Assembly (NCBI GenBank): GCA_046153995.1
Contig: JBJXEH010000074.1
Location: 1 to 8,880 of the forward strand
Direction of reading: 5' to 3'
From: SZUA-430 sp046153995
GTDB lineage: Bacteria > Pseudomonadota > Alphaproteobacteria > Micropepsales > Micropepsaceae
DNA: 8,880 nucleotides
The position numbers and the translations under genes are program-made. The notes beneath the pieces are model-generated. The model had not been told where the DNA came from, made no database searches, and worked only from the letters and a program-made list of their open reading frames with translations. Positions 1-6,340 of this stretch are shown piece by piece; position 1 is the first letter of the stretch, and each line of letters starts with the position of its first letter.

Positions 1-14
1 GACGGCCCGCACAT
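1..14 (-). CDS. Possible start of a further operon gene, running off the left edge
   Basis: An ATG on the minus strand at 14-12 opens a frame reading Met-Cys-Gly-Pro-Ser before the window ends. A perfect GGAGG (minus strand, 26-22) lies 7 bases upstream of this ATG, which is ideal ribosome-site spacing. The ATG sits 24 bases after the stop codon of the carboxyltransferase remnant, a spacing like the other gaps in this operon. Only four full codons are visible, so neither the reality of the gene nor its product can be judged. A Met-Cys-Gly start occurs in class II amidotransferases, but four residues cannot support that call. Confidence 0.3.
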
Positions 15-38
15 TCGCAGGCCTCCGGATGTGTTGGT

Positions 39-152
39 TCAGTCGCTGGTCTGCCAAGTACGAATAAGATGCTCGCCGATGCCTCCAGGCAGACGCTTCC
101 GGTGCCGTCGAGCGCGCATGCCGCTCAACGGGTCTCGTCTATCGAGTTTAAC
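39..152 (-). pseudogene. Degraded 3' end of a third carboxyltransferase gene
   Basis: The minus-strand frame ending at the TGA at 41-39 translates to a tail containing LDRRD, then RRHRKRLPGG, then GIGEHLIRTWQTSD. This matches the C-termini of both intact carboxyltransferases: LDPRD...VHRMRMKKGVGEHLLRNWPTSY in CT-A and IDPRD...VHRLRMTGGVGQHLMRAWPTTY in CT-B. At the DNA level an 11-mer (atgctcgccga) starts exactly 30 bases from the stop codon both here (69-79) and in CT-A (3791-3801). Between LDRRD and the conserved His the remnant is two codons shorter than CT-A. No recognisable carboxyltransferase sequence is seen further upstream, because CT-B ends at 200. The piece covers only about the last 38 codons, so it is most likely the scar of a deleted or recombined paralogue. 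Chance resemblance is unlikely given the His, Trp, Gly and Arg matches at the same spacing to a stop codon. Confidence 0.6.
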
Positions 153-199
153 GTCGAAGCCGGAATCAGGTGCGGGCATTGAACAACTTGCCTGTTGCC

Positions 200-1732
200 T
201 TAATAAGTCGTCGGCCATGCGCGCATGAGGTGCTGTCCGACGCCACCAGTCATCCGCAAGCGATGCACCTCCAGCATTCGGATGAGCCAATCTCGCGTAT
301 CCCTTGGGTCGATTACGTCGTGCGCGGTATAGATGGCGGCCATGTCGTACGCTGAAGTGCCTTTGGACATTTTCGCCAACGTCTCCTTGTATCGCTCAGG
401 CTCTTTCTCGGGGTCTACGCCGAACACGACGCGCGCGCCGAAATCAGGTTTCATGAAACTGATCTCGGCGGTGACCCAGCACGCAAGCTCGTCGGTATTA
501 CCGCCTGCGCCCATGCTCGACACGGCAAGTCCGTAGCTTTTTCTCAAGATCACAGAGAGCTTCGGCACGGTAACCAAGGTCATTGCATTCATCCAGTTCA
601 TGACCTTGCCGGTGATGCCGCGCTGTTCGCCTTCGAGGCCGATGAGGAAGCCGGGTTGATCTACCAGCATCACGATCGGAATGTTATATGAATCGCACAG
701 CACGAAAAAATTCTGCACTTTCTGGCTTTCGTCGGCGCCGATCGCGCCTCCGCGGTACAGTGGGTTATTCGCGATAATGCCCACCGATTTACCGTCGAGG
801 CGCGCAAGGGCCGTGACCATCGCTTTGCCGTAGCGCGCTTTTAACTCAAACATCGAATCGCGGTCGACGATGCTGCGCACGACTTTCTTCACATCGTAGA
901 CTTGGTTGTTCGATTCCGGGATGAGCGTGAGGACCTTGTCCATATCCGCGCCGGAACCGTCCGGCACCGGGTACTCGGGCGGCGGCTCCATGTGATGACT
1001 CGGGAGATAGGACAAGAACTGCTTGACCGCGTCGATCGCCTGCTCGTCGGTATCGGTAACCTGATCGGCGATGCCGCTCACTTCGGCGTGCACACGCCAG
1101 CCGCCCAACTCTTCGGCATCGACGTCCTTACCGATCGCCATCGAGATCAGACGTGGACTCGAGACTGCGACGATTGCGCCTTTGCGGAAAACGCAGAAAT
1201 CTGACATCGAGGCATACCAAGCAGACGAGCCAAAGCAGTAGCCCAATACCGCAGCCGCCCACGGCGACTCGCGCTGGCGCTGGTACTCGACCGGATCGTC
1301 CTTCGACCCAATCGCATCGGCGCCCATCACGTCAGGCATGCGCGCACCAGTCGATTCACCCAGGAACACGACCGGGATGCCACGCTTCTTCGCGACACCT
1401 TTGATGTGTTTCAACTTCTTGATATTGGTGTTCGCGCTGGACGCGCCTTTCACCGTAAAATCGTTCGAGATGGCGGCCGCTTCGCGCTGGTTGATGCGGC
1501 CGAAGCCCGCGACCTTGGCATCGGCGGGAGTGCTCTCCTTGTCTTCGACCCGTGCCGAGACAGCAAAGAGACCCGATTCACTGAAAGATCCCGGATCGAA
1601 CAAACGATCAATGCGTTCTCGCGCGTTGAGCACGCCCTGCGCCTTGCGCTGCGCAAGCTTATCCGGGCCGCCCATTGCGAGCGCGCGCTGCCTGCGCTCT
1701 TCCAGCTCCTTCAACAGATCATCGAATGCCAT
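200..1732 (-). CDS. Acyl-CoA carboxylase carboxyltransferase (beta) subunit, paralogue CT-B
   Basis: This 510-residue protein is a full-length PccB/MmdA-type carboxyltransferase of the crotonase-like superfamily. Such subunits move a carboxyl group between biotin and an acyl-CoA in the cytoplasm. The N-terminal domain shows GVLNARERID (33-42), DPGSF (46-50), GESTGAR (125-131) and G-x-C-x-G followed by SDF (164-179). The C-terminal domain shows CDSYNIPIVMLVDQPGFL (346-363) and RKSYGLAVSSM (397-407). The ATG is preceded by GAGGG about 7 bases upstream, and its N-terminus matches CT-A. It is the last intact gene of the leftward operon, 25 bases after SBP-B. No biotin carboxylase or biotin carrier gene is present, so the partner must be elsewhere, or the enzyme works as a decarboxylase-type subunit. 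The residue aligned with the acyl-CoA specificity position (Asp422 of Streptomyces PccB) is Ser405, so the substrate cannot be predicted. Confidence 0.9.
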   Translation of the reverse strand: MAFDDLLKELEERRQRALAMGGPDKLAQRKAQGVLNARERIDRLFDPGSFSESGLFAVSARVEDKESTPADAKVAGFGRINQREAAAISNDFTVKGASSANTNIKKLKHIKGVAKKRGIPVVFLGESTGARMPDVMGADAIGSKDDPVEYQRQRESPWAAAVLGYCFGSSAWYASMSDFCVFRKGAIVAVSSPRLISMAIGKDVDAEELGGWRVHAEVSGIADQVTDTDEQAIDAVKQFLSYLPSHHMEPPPEYPVPDGSGADMDKVLTLIPESNNQVYDVKKVVRSIVDRDSMFELKARYGKAMVTALARLDGKSVGIIANNPLYRGGAIGADESQKVQNFFVLCDSYNIPIVMLVDQPGFLIGLEGEQRGITGKVMNWMNAMTLVTVPKLSVILRKSYGLAVSSMGAGGNTDELACWVTAEISFMKPDFGARVVFGVDPEKEPERYKETLAKMSKGTSAYDMAAIYTAHDVIDPRDTRDWLIRMLEVHRLRMTGGVGQHLMRAWPTTY

Positions 1733-1757
1733 GCGTAACCCTCGCCTGTGTTTACGG

Positions 1758-2762
1758 TCAATCGGCTCGCGCGCCGGTCTGGCGAATCACTGGACCCCAC
1801 TTGTTGAACTCGACCTTGATGAAGCGCGCGAACTCCGCCGGGGTGCTTCCCACCGGTTCGGCGCCAAGCTCTGCGAATCGTGCCTGCGTTTCGGCCGCGG
1901 CGATGTATTTAACCAGAGTGGCGTGCAGCAGCGTGGTAATTTCCCTCGGCAGTTGCGCCGGCGCGGAAAGGCCCTGCCACGACGTTGCTTCGTAGCCAGG
2001 CACGCCGGCTTCTGAGATCGTGGGTACATCAGGCAATGCAGGCGAACGCCTCGTGCTCGCAACACCCAGTGGGCGCAGCTTACCCGACTTGATGAAAGGC
2101 AGCAGAGGCGGCAGTCCCGAGAACTGCATGTGCGTCTGCCCGGCAAGAAGGTCCGTCAGCGCCGGGCCTGATCCTTTGTAAGGTACGTGCGCGATGTTCA
2201 CAGCCGCCACGCTGGCGAAGAGTGCCCCCGCAAGATGCGGCGTTCCGCCCACTCCCGAAGACGCAAAATTGTAGGTGCCGGGATTTGCCTTCGCCAGCGA
2301 GATTAGGTCCTTTACCGAGCGCGCCGGAAGCCCGGGATTCACGGCGAGCACGACCGGCACCGAAGCGATGAGAGAAATCGGCGTGTAATCATCGATCGGG
2401 CGATAACCTACTTTCGTATAAAGACCAGGATTGATAACGAGCGGCGGAGCCGCCATCAGCAGCGTGTAGCCGTCGGGAACCGCGCGCGCGACCACTTCGT
2501 TGCCGATGTTGCCACCGGCGCCGGGGCGGTTATCGACGATCACCGGCTGGTCGAACGCTGTGCTCAAGCGCTGCGCGACAAGACGCGCGAGGATGTCGGT
2601 CGTGCCGCCCGGCGCCAGCGGCACCACTAGACGGATCGGGCGGTCGGGATACGCCGCCGCGTGAGCATACGGTTGCGGCATGCAGAACACGGCTGCAACC
2701 AGCAAGTTACGTTTACAAATGGGGCTGCGGTAGCGCATGTGGCAGTTTGCACAGGCTTTCAT
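1758..2762 (-). CDS. Tripartite tricarboxylate transporter-type substrate-binding protein (Bug/TctC family), SBP-B
   Basis: This 334-residue protein has the features of an exported periplasmic binding protein that captures small carboxylates or related solutes. A basic N-region is followed by a hydrophobic core (NLLVAAVFCM, 19-28) and a likely signal peptidase I site after AHA near residue 35. Bug-family signatures follow: RLVVPLAPGGTTD (44-56), VIVDNRPGAGGNIG (74-87), PDGYTLLMAAPP (96-107), HVPYKGSGPALTDLLAGQ (192-209), SGKLRPLGV (226-234) and PDVPTISEAGVPGYE (244-258). The chosen ATG lies 9 bases after the SBP-A stop and has only a weak purine-rich upstream region (AAAGAA), suggesting translational coupling. 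A second in-frame ATG at 2738 would give a shorter, more typical signal peptide (326 residues) but has no ribosome site. No TctA or TctB membrane genes are nearby, which is usual for orphan Bug proteins. The ligand is unknown. Confidence 0.92.
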   Translation of the reverse strand: MKACANCHMRYRSPICKRNLLVAAVFCMPQPYAHAAAYPDRPIRLVVPLAPGGTTDILARLVAQRLSTAFDQPVIVDNRPGAGGNIGNEVVARAVPDGYTLLMAAPPLVINPGLYTKVGYRPIDDYTPISLIASVPVVLAVNPGLPARSVKDLISLAKANPGTYNFASSGVGGTPHLAGALFASVAAVNIAHVPYKGSGPALTDLLAGQTHMQFSGLPPLLPFIKSGKLRPLGVASTRRSPALPDVPTISEAGVPGYEATSWQGLSAPAQLPREITTLLHATLVKYIAAAETQARFAELGAEPVGSTPAEFARFIKVEFNKWGPVIRQTGARAD

Positions 2763-2771
2763 ATTTCTTTA

Positions 2772-3740
2772 TCAGAGCTGGACGTTGAGATCGCGCACGA
2801 GCTTGCCCCATTTGGCCATGCCATCGCGTATCGATACCGCGAGTTCCTCTGTTGTGCCGCCGACGGGTTCGCTGCCATCACTCACGAACACGGCCTTGAC
2901 GGCGGGTTCGGCGAGAATGCGGTTCACATCGCGGTTCAATTTCGTGATGATCGGCTGGGGCGTGGCCGCGGGCGCAAGGAGCGCAAACCAGCTCGCCGCA
3001 GCGTAGCCCGGCAAGCCGGATTCCGCGACCGTCGGTATGTTGGGAACGACCGGCGAACGCTTGGCGTCGGTAACAGCGAGCGCGCGCAACCGACCGCTTT
3101 TAACGTGAGGCAAAGCGGTCGGGAAAGGCGACATCATCATCTGGAGCTGACCGCCGATGAGATCGGTGATGGCGGGGGCGGTGCCTTTGTATGGCACATG
3201 GGTCATGTCGATCTTGGCCATCGACTTGAGCAGCTCGCCGAAGAGGTGGTTCCAAACGCCACTGCCAGCGGATCCGTAGTTGATCCTGCCTGGAGTCACA
3301 CGGGCGTAAGCGATCAGTTCTTGGACGTCCTTCACGGGCAGCGTGGGATTCACCACCAACAATCCGGGCGGCGTCGACACTAGCACAACCGGCGCGAGAT
3401 CCTTCACCGGATCGTACGGCAGCTTTTGGTACAGCGCGGGCCCGACGAGTATGTTGCCGAACGATGCGAGCACCAAAGTGTAGCCGTCGGGCGCCGCTTT
3501 CGCAGTCATGTCTACACCAAGCGTTCCGCCGGCGCCGCCCCTGTTATCAACCACCACCTGCTGGGCCCATGCTTCGGACAGCTTTTGCGCGATCAACCGT
3601 CCCTGCATGTCGGTATTACCTCCCGGCGCGAATGGAATGATGAATCGCACCGGCCGAGCGGGATAATTCTGGGCAGTACAGATACCGCTAGCCATCAGCA
3701 GTGCCGCCAGTGTCGATCGTATCCACGTACTAGTCCGCAT
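2772..3740 (-). CDS. Tripartite tricarboxylate transporter-type substrate-binding protein (Bug/TctC family), SBP-A
   Basis: This 322-residue periplasmic binding protein has a clear signal peptide (MRTSTWIRSTLAALLMASGI) with likely cleavage after CTA at residue 23. Family motifs are RFIIPFAPGGNTD (32-44), VVVDNRGGAGGTLG (62-75), PDGYTLVLASFGN (84-96), HVPYKGTAPAITDLIGGQ (181-198), SGRLRALAV (215-223) and NIPTVAESGLPGY (234-246). The frame stays open upstream to 3911, but that extension overlaps the CT-A coding region. The ATG at 3740 has AGGAG 7 bases upstream and starts exactly at a signal peptide, so it is the real start. It lies 20 bases after the CT-A stop and 9 bases before SBP-B. SBP-A and SBP-B are clearly paralogous but diverged, suggesting different ligands or affinities. 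What it binds cannot be read from sequence. Confidence 0.93.
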   Translation of the reverse strand: MRTSTWIRSTLAALLMASGICTAQNYPARPVRFIIPFAPGGNTDMQGRLIAQKLSEAWAQQVVVDNRGGAGGTLGVDMTAKAAPDGYTLVLASFGNILVGPALYQKLPYDPVKDLAPVVLVSTPPGLLVVNPTLPVKDVQELIAYARVTPGRINYGSAGSGVWNHLFGELLKSMAKIDMTHVPYKGTAPAITDLIGGQLQMMMSPFPTALPHVKSGRLRALAVTDAKRSPVVPNIPTVAESGLPGYAAASWFALLAPAATPQPIITKLNRDVNRILAEPAVKAVFVSDGSEPVGGTTEELAVSIRDGMAKWGKLVRDLNVQL

Positions 3741-3760
3741 CGTGCGCTCCTTGAACACGA

Positions 3761-5296
3761 TCAGTAACTCGTCGGCCAGTTGCGCAATAAATGCTCGCCG
3801 ACACCCTTCTTCATGCGCATGCGGTGCACCTGCAACGTCCGGATCAGGAAGTCGCGCGTGTCCCGCGGATCGAGCACCGTCTGCGCCTCGTAGAGCTCGG
3901 CAAGCCCCCAAGCGGACGTGTCGCGCTCAACTTCGGCTTTTAGCTGCGCGAAACGCTCGGGATCGTCCTCGTGGCGCACCCCGAAAAGCACATTCACCGA
4001 GACCGCTGCGTCCATAAAACCAAGATCGGCCGTTGGCCATACTGCGACCTCGTCCGCATTTTTACCGCCGGCCATGTTGATGAACGCCTGCCCGTAACTC
4101 TTGCGCATGATCACGGTGATTTTTGGCACCGTAACGAGCGACAATGCGTTCATCCAGTTGATCACCTTGCCCGGCATGCCGCGCAGTTCGCCTTCGAGTC
4201 CGATTAAAAAGCCAGGTACGTCAACGAGAAACACGAGCGGCACGTTGAATGAATCGCAAAGGACCATGAAGCTTGTAACTTTCTGGCAGGCGTCGGCGTC
4301 GAGTGCGCCCCCCTTGAAGAGCGGATTGCTGGCGATAAAACCGACACTCTTGCCGTCAAGCCGTGCAAGAAAAGTCGAGATAGACTTGCCGTAACGCTCC
4401 TTGAGCTCGAAAGTGGAATCCTTGTCTGCGATCGCTCTGATCACTTTGCGCACGTCGTATACCTTGTTGCGCGACTCGGGAACGATCTCGAGCATTTTCC
4501 GGCACGGTTCGTCGGAGCCTTGGGGAACCGGGTGCTCGGGCGGCTGCTCCATATTGTGGCTCGGCAAATATGAGAGAAACTTTCTGACGACATCCAGCGC
4601 CTGCTCGTCGCTGTCCACCGCGACATCGACGAGCCCGGACACGCCAGTCAGCAGCTTCCATCCTCCGAGATCTTCGGCTTCGATCGGCCGGTTGATCGCG
4701 ATCGAAGTCACGTTCGGACTCGCGATGGCCATGATCGCGCCTTTCCGCATTACGACAAAATCCGACATGGCGGAATACCACGTCGACGAGCCATAGCACT
4801 GCCCCAGCAGCGCCGAAACCCATGGGCTGTCGCGCAGCCGCTGATACTCGGTCGGGTCCTGCGCGATGATTGCGCGCCCGGCAGCCCCCATGCGGTCGGG
4901 CATGCGCGCGCCGCTTGATTCGCCGAGCAGAACAAGCGGCATGCCGCGCTTTGCGGCGACCTGCTTCACATGCTTGATCTTCTTCATATTGATGACGGCG
5001 GAAGAGGCGCCAAGCACCGTGAAGTCGTTCGACACAAGCGCAATCTCGCGGCCGTCAATACGTGCGAACCCCGCGATCTTGCCGTCCGCCGGGGTCTTGT
5101 GCCTCACCTCCGGACGGTGGCTACGAGCATACCTTCCGGACTCGATGAAAGAATGCTCGTCGATTAGATAGTCGATGCGTTCTCGCGCATTGAGCACGCC
5201 TTGAGCCTTGCGCTTGGCGAGTTTTTCCGGCCCACCCATGGCAAGCGCCTCGGCCTCGCGGTTATTGAGATCCTTCAGCAGTTCATCGAATGGCAC
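3761..5296 (-). CDS. Acyl-CoA carboxylase carboxyltransferase (beta) subunit, paralogue CT-A
   Basis: This 511-residue protein is a second PccB/MmdA-type carboxyltransferase, collinear with CT-B over its whole length. Motifs include GVLNARERID (33-42), GESSGAR (125-131), G-x-C-x-G then SDF, CDSFNVPLVFLVDVPGFLIG (347-366) and RKSYGQAFINM (398-408). The start is a choice. The frame is open to a GTG at 5323, and an ATG lies at 5302, but the GAAGGA ribosome site directly abuts that ATG (spacing 0). From the GTG at 5296 the spacing is 6 bases, and the product begins M-PFDELLKDL, matching the CT-B start MAFDDLLKEL. That GTG is therefore preferred. The gene is second in the leftward operon, 58 bases after the dioxygenase. 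The residue at the acyl-CoA specificity position is Ile406, unlike Ser405 in CT-B. The biotin-bearing partner is not in the window. Confidence 0.9.
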   Translation of the reverse strand: MPFDELLKDLNNREAEALAMGGPEKLAKRKAQGVLNARERIDYLIDEHSFIESGRYARSHRPEVRHKTPADGKIAGFARIDGREIALVSNDFTVLGASSAVINMKKIKHVKQVAAKRGMPLVLLGESSGARMPDRMGAAGRAIIAQDPTEYQRLRDSPWVSALLGQCYGSSTWYSAMSDFVVMRKGAIMAIASPNVTSIAINRPIEAEDLGGWKLLTGVSGLVDVAVDSDEQALDVVRKFLSYLPSHNMEQPPEHPVPQGSDEPCRKMLEIVPESRNKVYDVRKVIRAIADKDSTFELKERYGKSISTFLARLDGKSVGFIASNPLFKGGALDADACQKVTSFMVLCDSFNVPLVFLVDVPGFLIGLEGELRGMPGKVINWMNALSLVTVPKITVIMRKSYGQAFINMAGGKNADEVAVWPTADLGFMDAAVSVNVLFGVRHEDDPERFAQLKAEVERDTSAWGLAELYEAQTVLDPRDTRDFLIRTLQVHRMRMKKGVGEHLLRNWPTSY

Positions 5297-5354
5297 GTTC
5301 ATTCCTTCAGAGGTATCCGGCACGCGGCGCGGGCGGCACGCCGATGCCGAGCGG

Positions 5355-6242
5355 CTAGGCGGTGGGGCGTGTTCCTTTGACTTGCGTTCGCAGCATGTAA
5401 CGGCGCTCGCTGGGATCGAACGCTGTACGTTTGTGCAGCACGCAACGGTTGTCCCACATCAAGAGATCGCCGACATCCCATTTCTGAAACCAGGCAAACT
5501 CCACGTGTGTCGCATGTATCCACAAGCGGTCGAGCAAATTCTCACTCTGGTCGAGGGGAAGGCCGACGACATAGCTCAGGGGACGACGGCCGAGATAGAG
5601 CGCACGGCGTCGAGTTACTGGGTGGCAAATTATAATTGGGTGTTCGGCGCCGGGGGTCTCTCGCGGATCACTCACCTCTTTGTAGCCCTTGCGCATCTGG
5701 CCTGCGCTATTTCGGCTCGCGTCATGCTTGATCCGCTTGCCTTCGATGGCTGCATTGAGATCTGCCGGAAGCGTCTCATACGCGTGACACATGCTGAGGA
5801 ATTCAGTCTCGCCGCCAGTTCTAGTGACTTCCAAACCATACAGCAGCGCTGCCGACGGCGTCACCTCGTTGTACGACATATCGGTGTGCCACACGGCCTC
5901 GCCATATCCCAAGCTCCCCACCGGCTGCCCCTGCTCGATTATGTTCGACATCACCGCGAGGTTCGGATAGCCGGGGATCCAGGGCTCACCTTTGATGTTG
6001 ATAGGTGCTTTATCAAGCTCCCCGAAGCATGCGCTAAAATCTAGCAACTGCTCCTTGGTGAGATTCTGTGCTCTGAAGCGCAGCACGTGATACGCCATCC
6101 AGGCCTCGTAAATAGCCTTGAAATCCGCCTGCGACAGCGGCCGCGAGAGATCGACGCCAAGAATGTCGACTCCGACGTGCTCAGACAACGGAACGACGCG
6201 CACAGCGGGTGGAGCGGGATTTTTCACAGTTGCGACGGGCAT
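5355..6242 (-). CDS. TauD/TfdA-family Fe(II)/2-oxoglutarate-dependent dioxygenase
   Basis: This 295-residue protein has the usual length of the family, which uses Fe(II), O2 and 2-oxoglutarate to hydroxylate a substrate, often next to a C-S, C-O or C-N bond that then breaks. The iron triad is visible: His119 and Asp121 in WHTDMSY, and His270 in NRCVLHKRTAF. Arg281 is 11 residues after the distal His and Arg285 is 15 after. This is the same spacing as the 2-oxoglutarate-binding Arg266 and the taurine-binding Arg270 relative to His255 in E. coli TauD. The ATG at 6242 has GAGG 6 bases upstream. It is the first gene of the leftward operon and is divergent from the GntR gene. No export signal is seen, so it acts in the cytoplasm. 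Taurine, alkylsulfonates, alkyl sulfates and aryloxyacetates are all possible substrate types; the sequence does not decide between them. Confidence 0.92.
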   Translation of the reverse strand: MPVATVKNPAPPAVRVVPLSEHVGVDILGVDLSRPLSQADFKAIYEAWMAYHVLRFRAQNLTKEQLLDFSACFGELDKAPINIKGEPWIPGYPNLAVMSNIIEQGQPVGSLGYGEAVWHTDMSYNEVTPSAALLYGLEVTRTGGETEFLSMCHAYETLPADLNAAIEGKRIKHDASRNSAGQMRKGYKEVSDPRETPGAEHPIIICHPVTRRRALYLGRRPLSYVVGLPLDQSENLLDRLWIHATHVEFAWFQKWDVGDLLMWDNRCVLHKRTAFDPSERRYMLRTQVKGTRPTA

Positions 6243-6276
6243 GAGACCTCAAACGTGTGCGAGAGTGGATAACTTT

Positions 6277-6282
6277 ATCATA
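6277..6282 (-). promoter_or_regulatory. Candidate -10 box of the dioxygenase operon promoter
   Basis: TATGAT on the minus strand matches the sigma-70 -10 consensus at five of six bases. A weak -35 candidate (TAGATT, 6305-6300 minus) lies 17 bases upstream and falls inside the right dyad arm. Transcription would begin near 6270, leaving a leader of about 27 bases that includes the ribosome site. This is inferred from sequence only. Confidence 0.45.
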
Positions 6283-6306
6283 GATTATTAATAATTTATA
6301 ATCTAT
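6280..6306. promoter_or_regulatory. Near-perfect 27-bp dyad, candidate operator between the divergent units
   Basis: The arms ATAGATTAT (6280-6288) and ATAATCTAT (6298-6306) are exact inverted repeats. Symmetry continues through the 9-base centre (three more pairs) with one mismatched pair (6289/6297) and a central base at 6293. It is the AT-richest stretch of a GC-rich window and lies within the only long intergenic region between divergent genes. It overlaps both putative promoters, so binding here could repress both units. It lacks the GT...AC core typical of FadR-type operators, so assigning it to the neighbouring GntR protein is inference. Confidence 0.65.
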
Positions 6307-6309
6307 AAT
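6304..6309 (+). promoter_or_regulatory. Candidate -10 box of the gntR-soxCD promoter
   Basis: TATAAT is a perfect sigma-70 -10 hexamer. TAGATT at 6281-6286 in the left dyad arm is 17 bases upstream and matches the -35 consensus at only three of six positions. Transcription would start near 6316. That leaves about 25 bases before the ATG at 6341 but only about 4 before the GTG at 6320, which supports the later start of the regulator gene. Confidence 0.5.
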
Positions 6310-6340
6310 CCATCGCGTAGTGATGATCAAGGTAGAGACC

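Noticed and set aside
2739..2753. A CxxCH (CANCH) heme-like motif at residues 4-8 of SBP-B.
   Set aside because: It lies in the N-region of the signal peptide, ahead of the hydrophobic core, and would be removed on export; it disappears entirely if the ATG at 2738 is used. No cytochrome fold follows.
2661..3383. A 240-codon plus-strand open frame, and a similar 225-codon one at 1338-2015.
   Set aside because: Both lie antisense to well-supported SBP and CT genes, have no ribosome site I could support, and have no family resemblance.
3741..3911. A 57-residue N-terminal extension of SBP-A.
   Set aside because: It overlaps the CT-A 3' end in another frame and would bury the signal peptide; the ATG at 3740 has a good AGGAG site.
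5318..5341. A direct repeat of CGGCACGC (5318-5325 and 5334-5341) between the dioxygenase and CT-A.
   Set aside because: It is short, GC-rich, and lies in a 58-base intra-operon gap; chance is adequate and no regulatory reading is supported.
5208..6044. A 278-codon open frame on the plus strand.
   Set aside because: It runs antisense to the dioxygenase and the start of CT-A, whose motifs are intact. Its translation shows no recognisable domain, and long antisense frames are common in GC-rich DNA.
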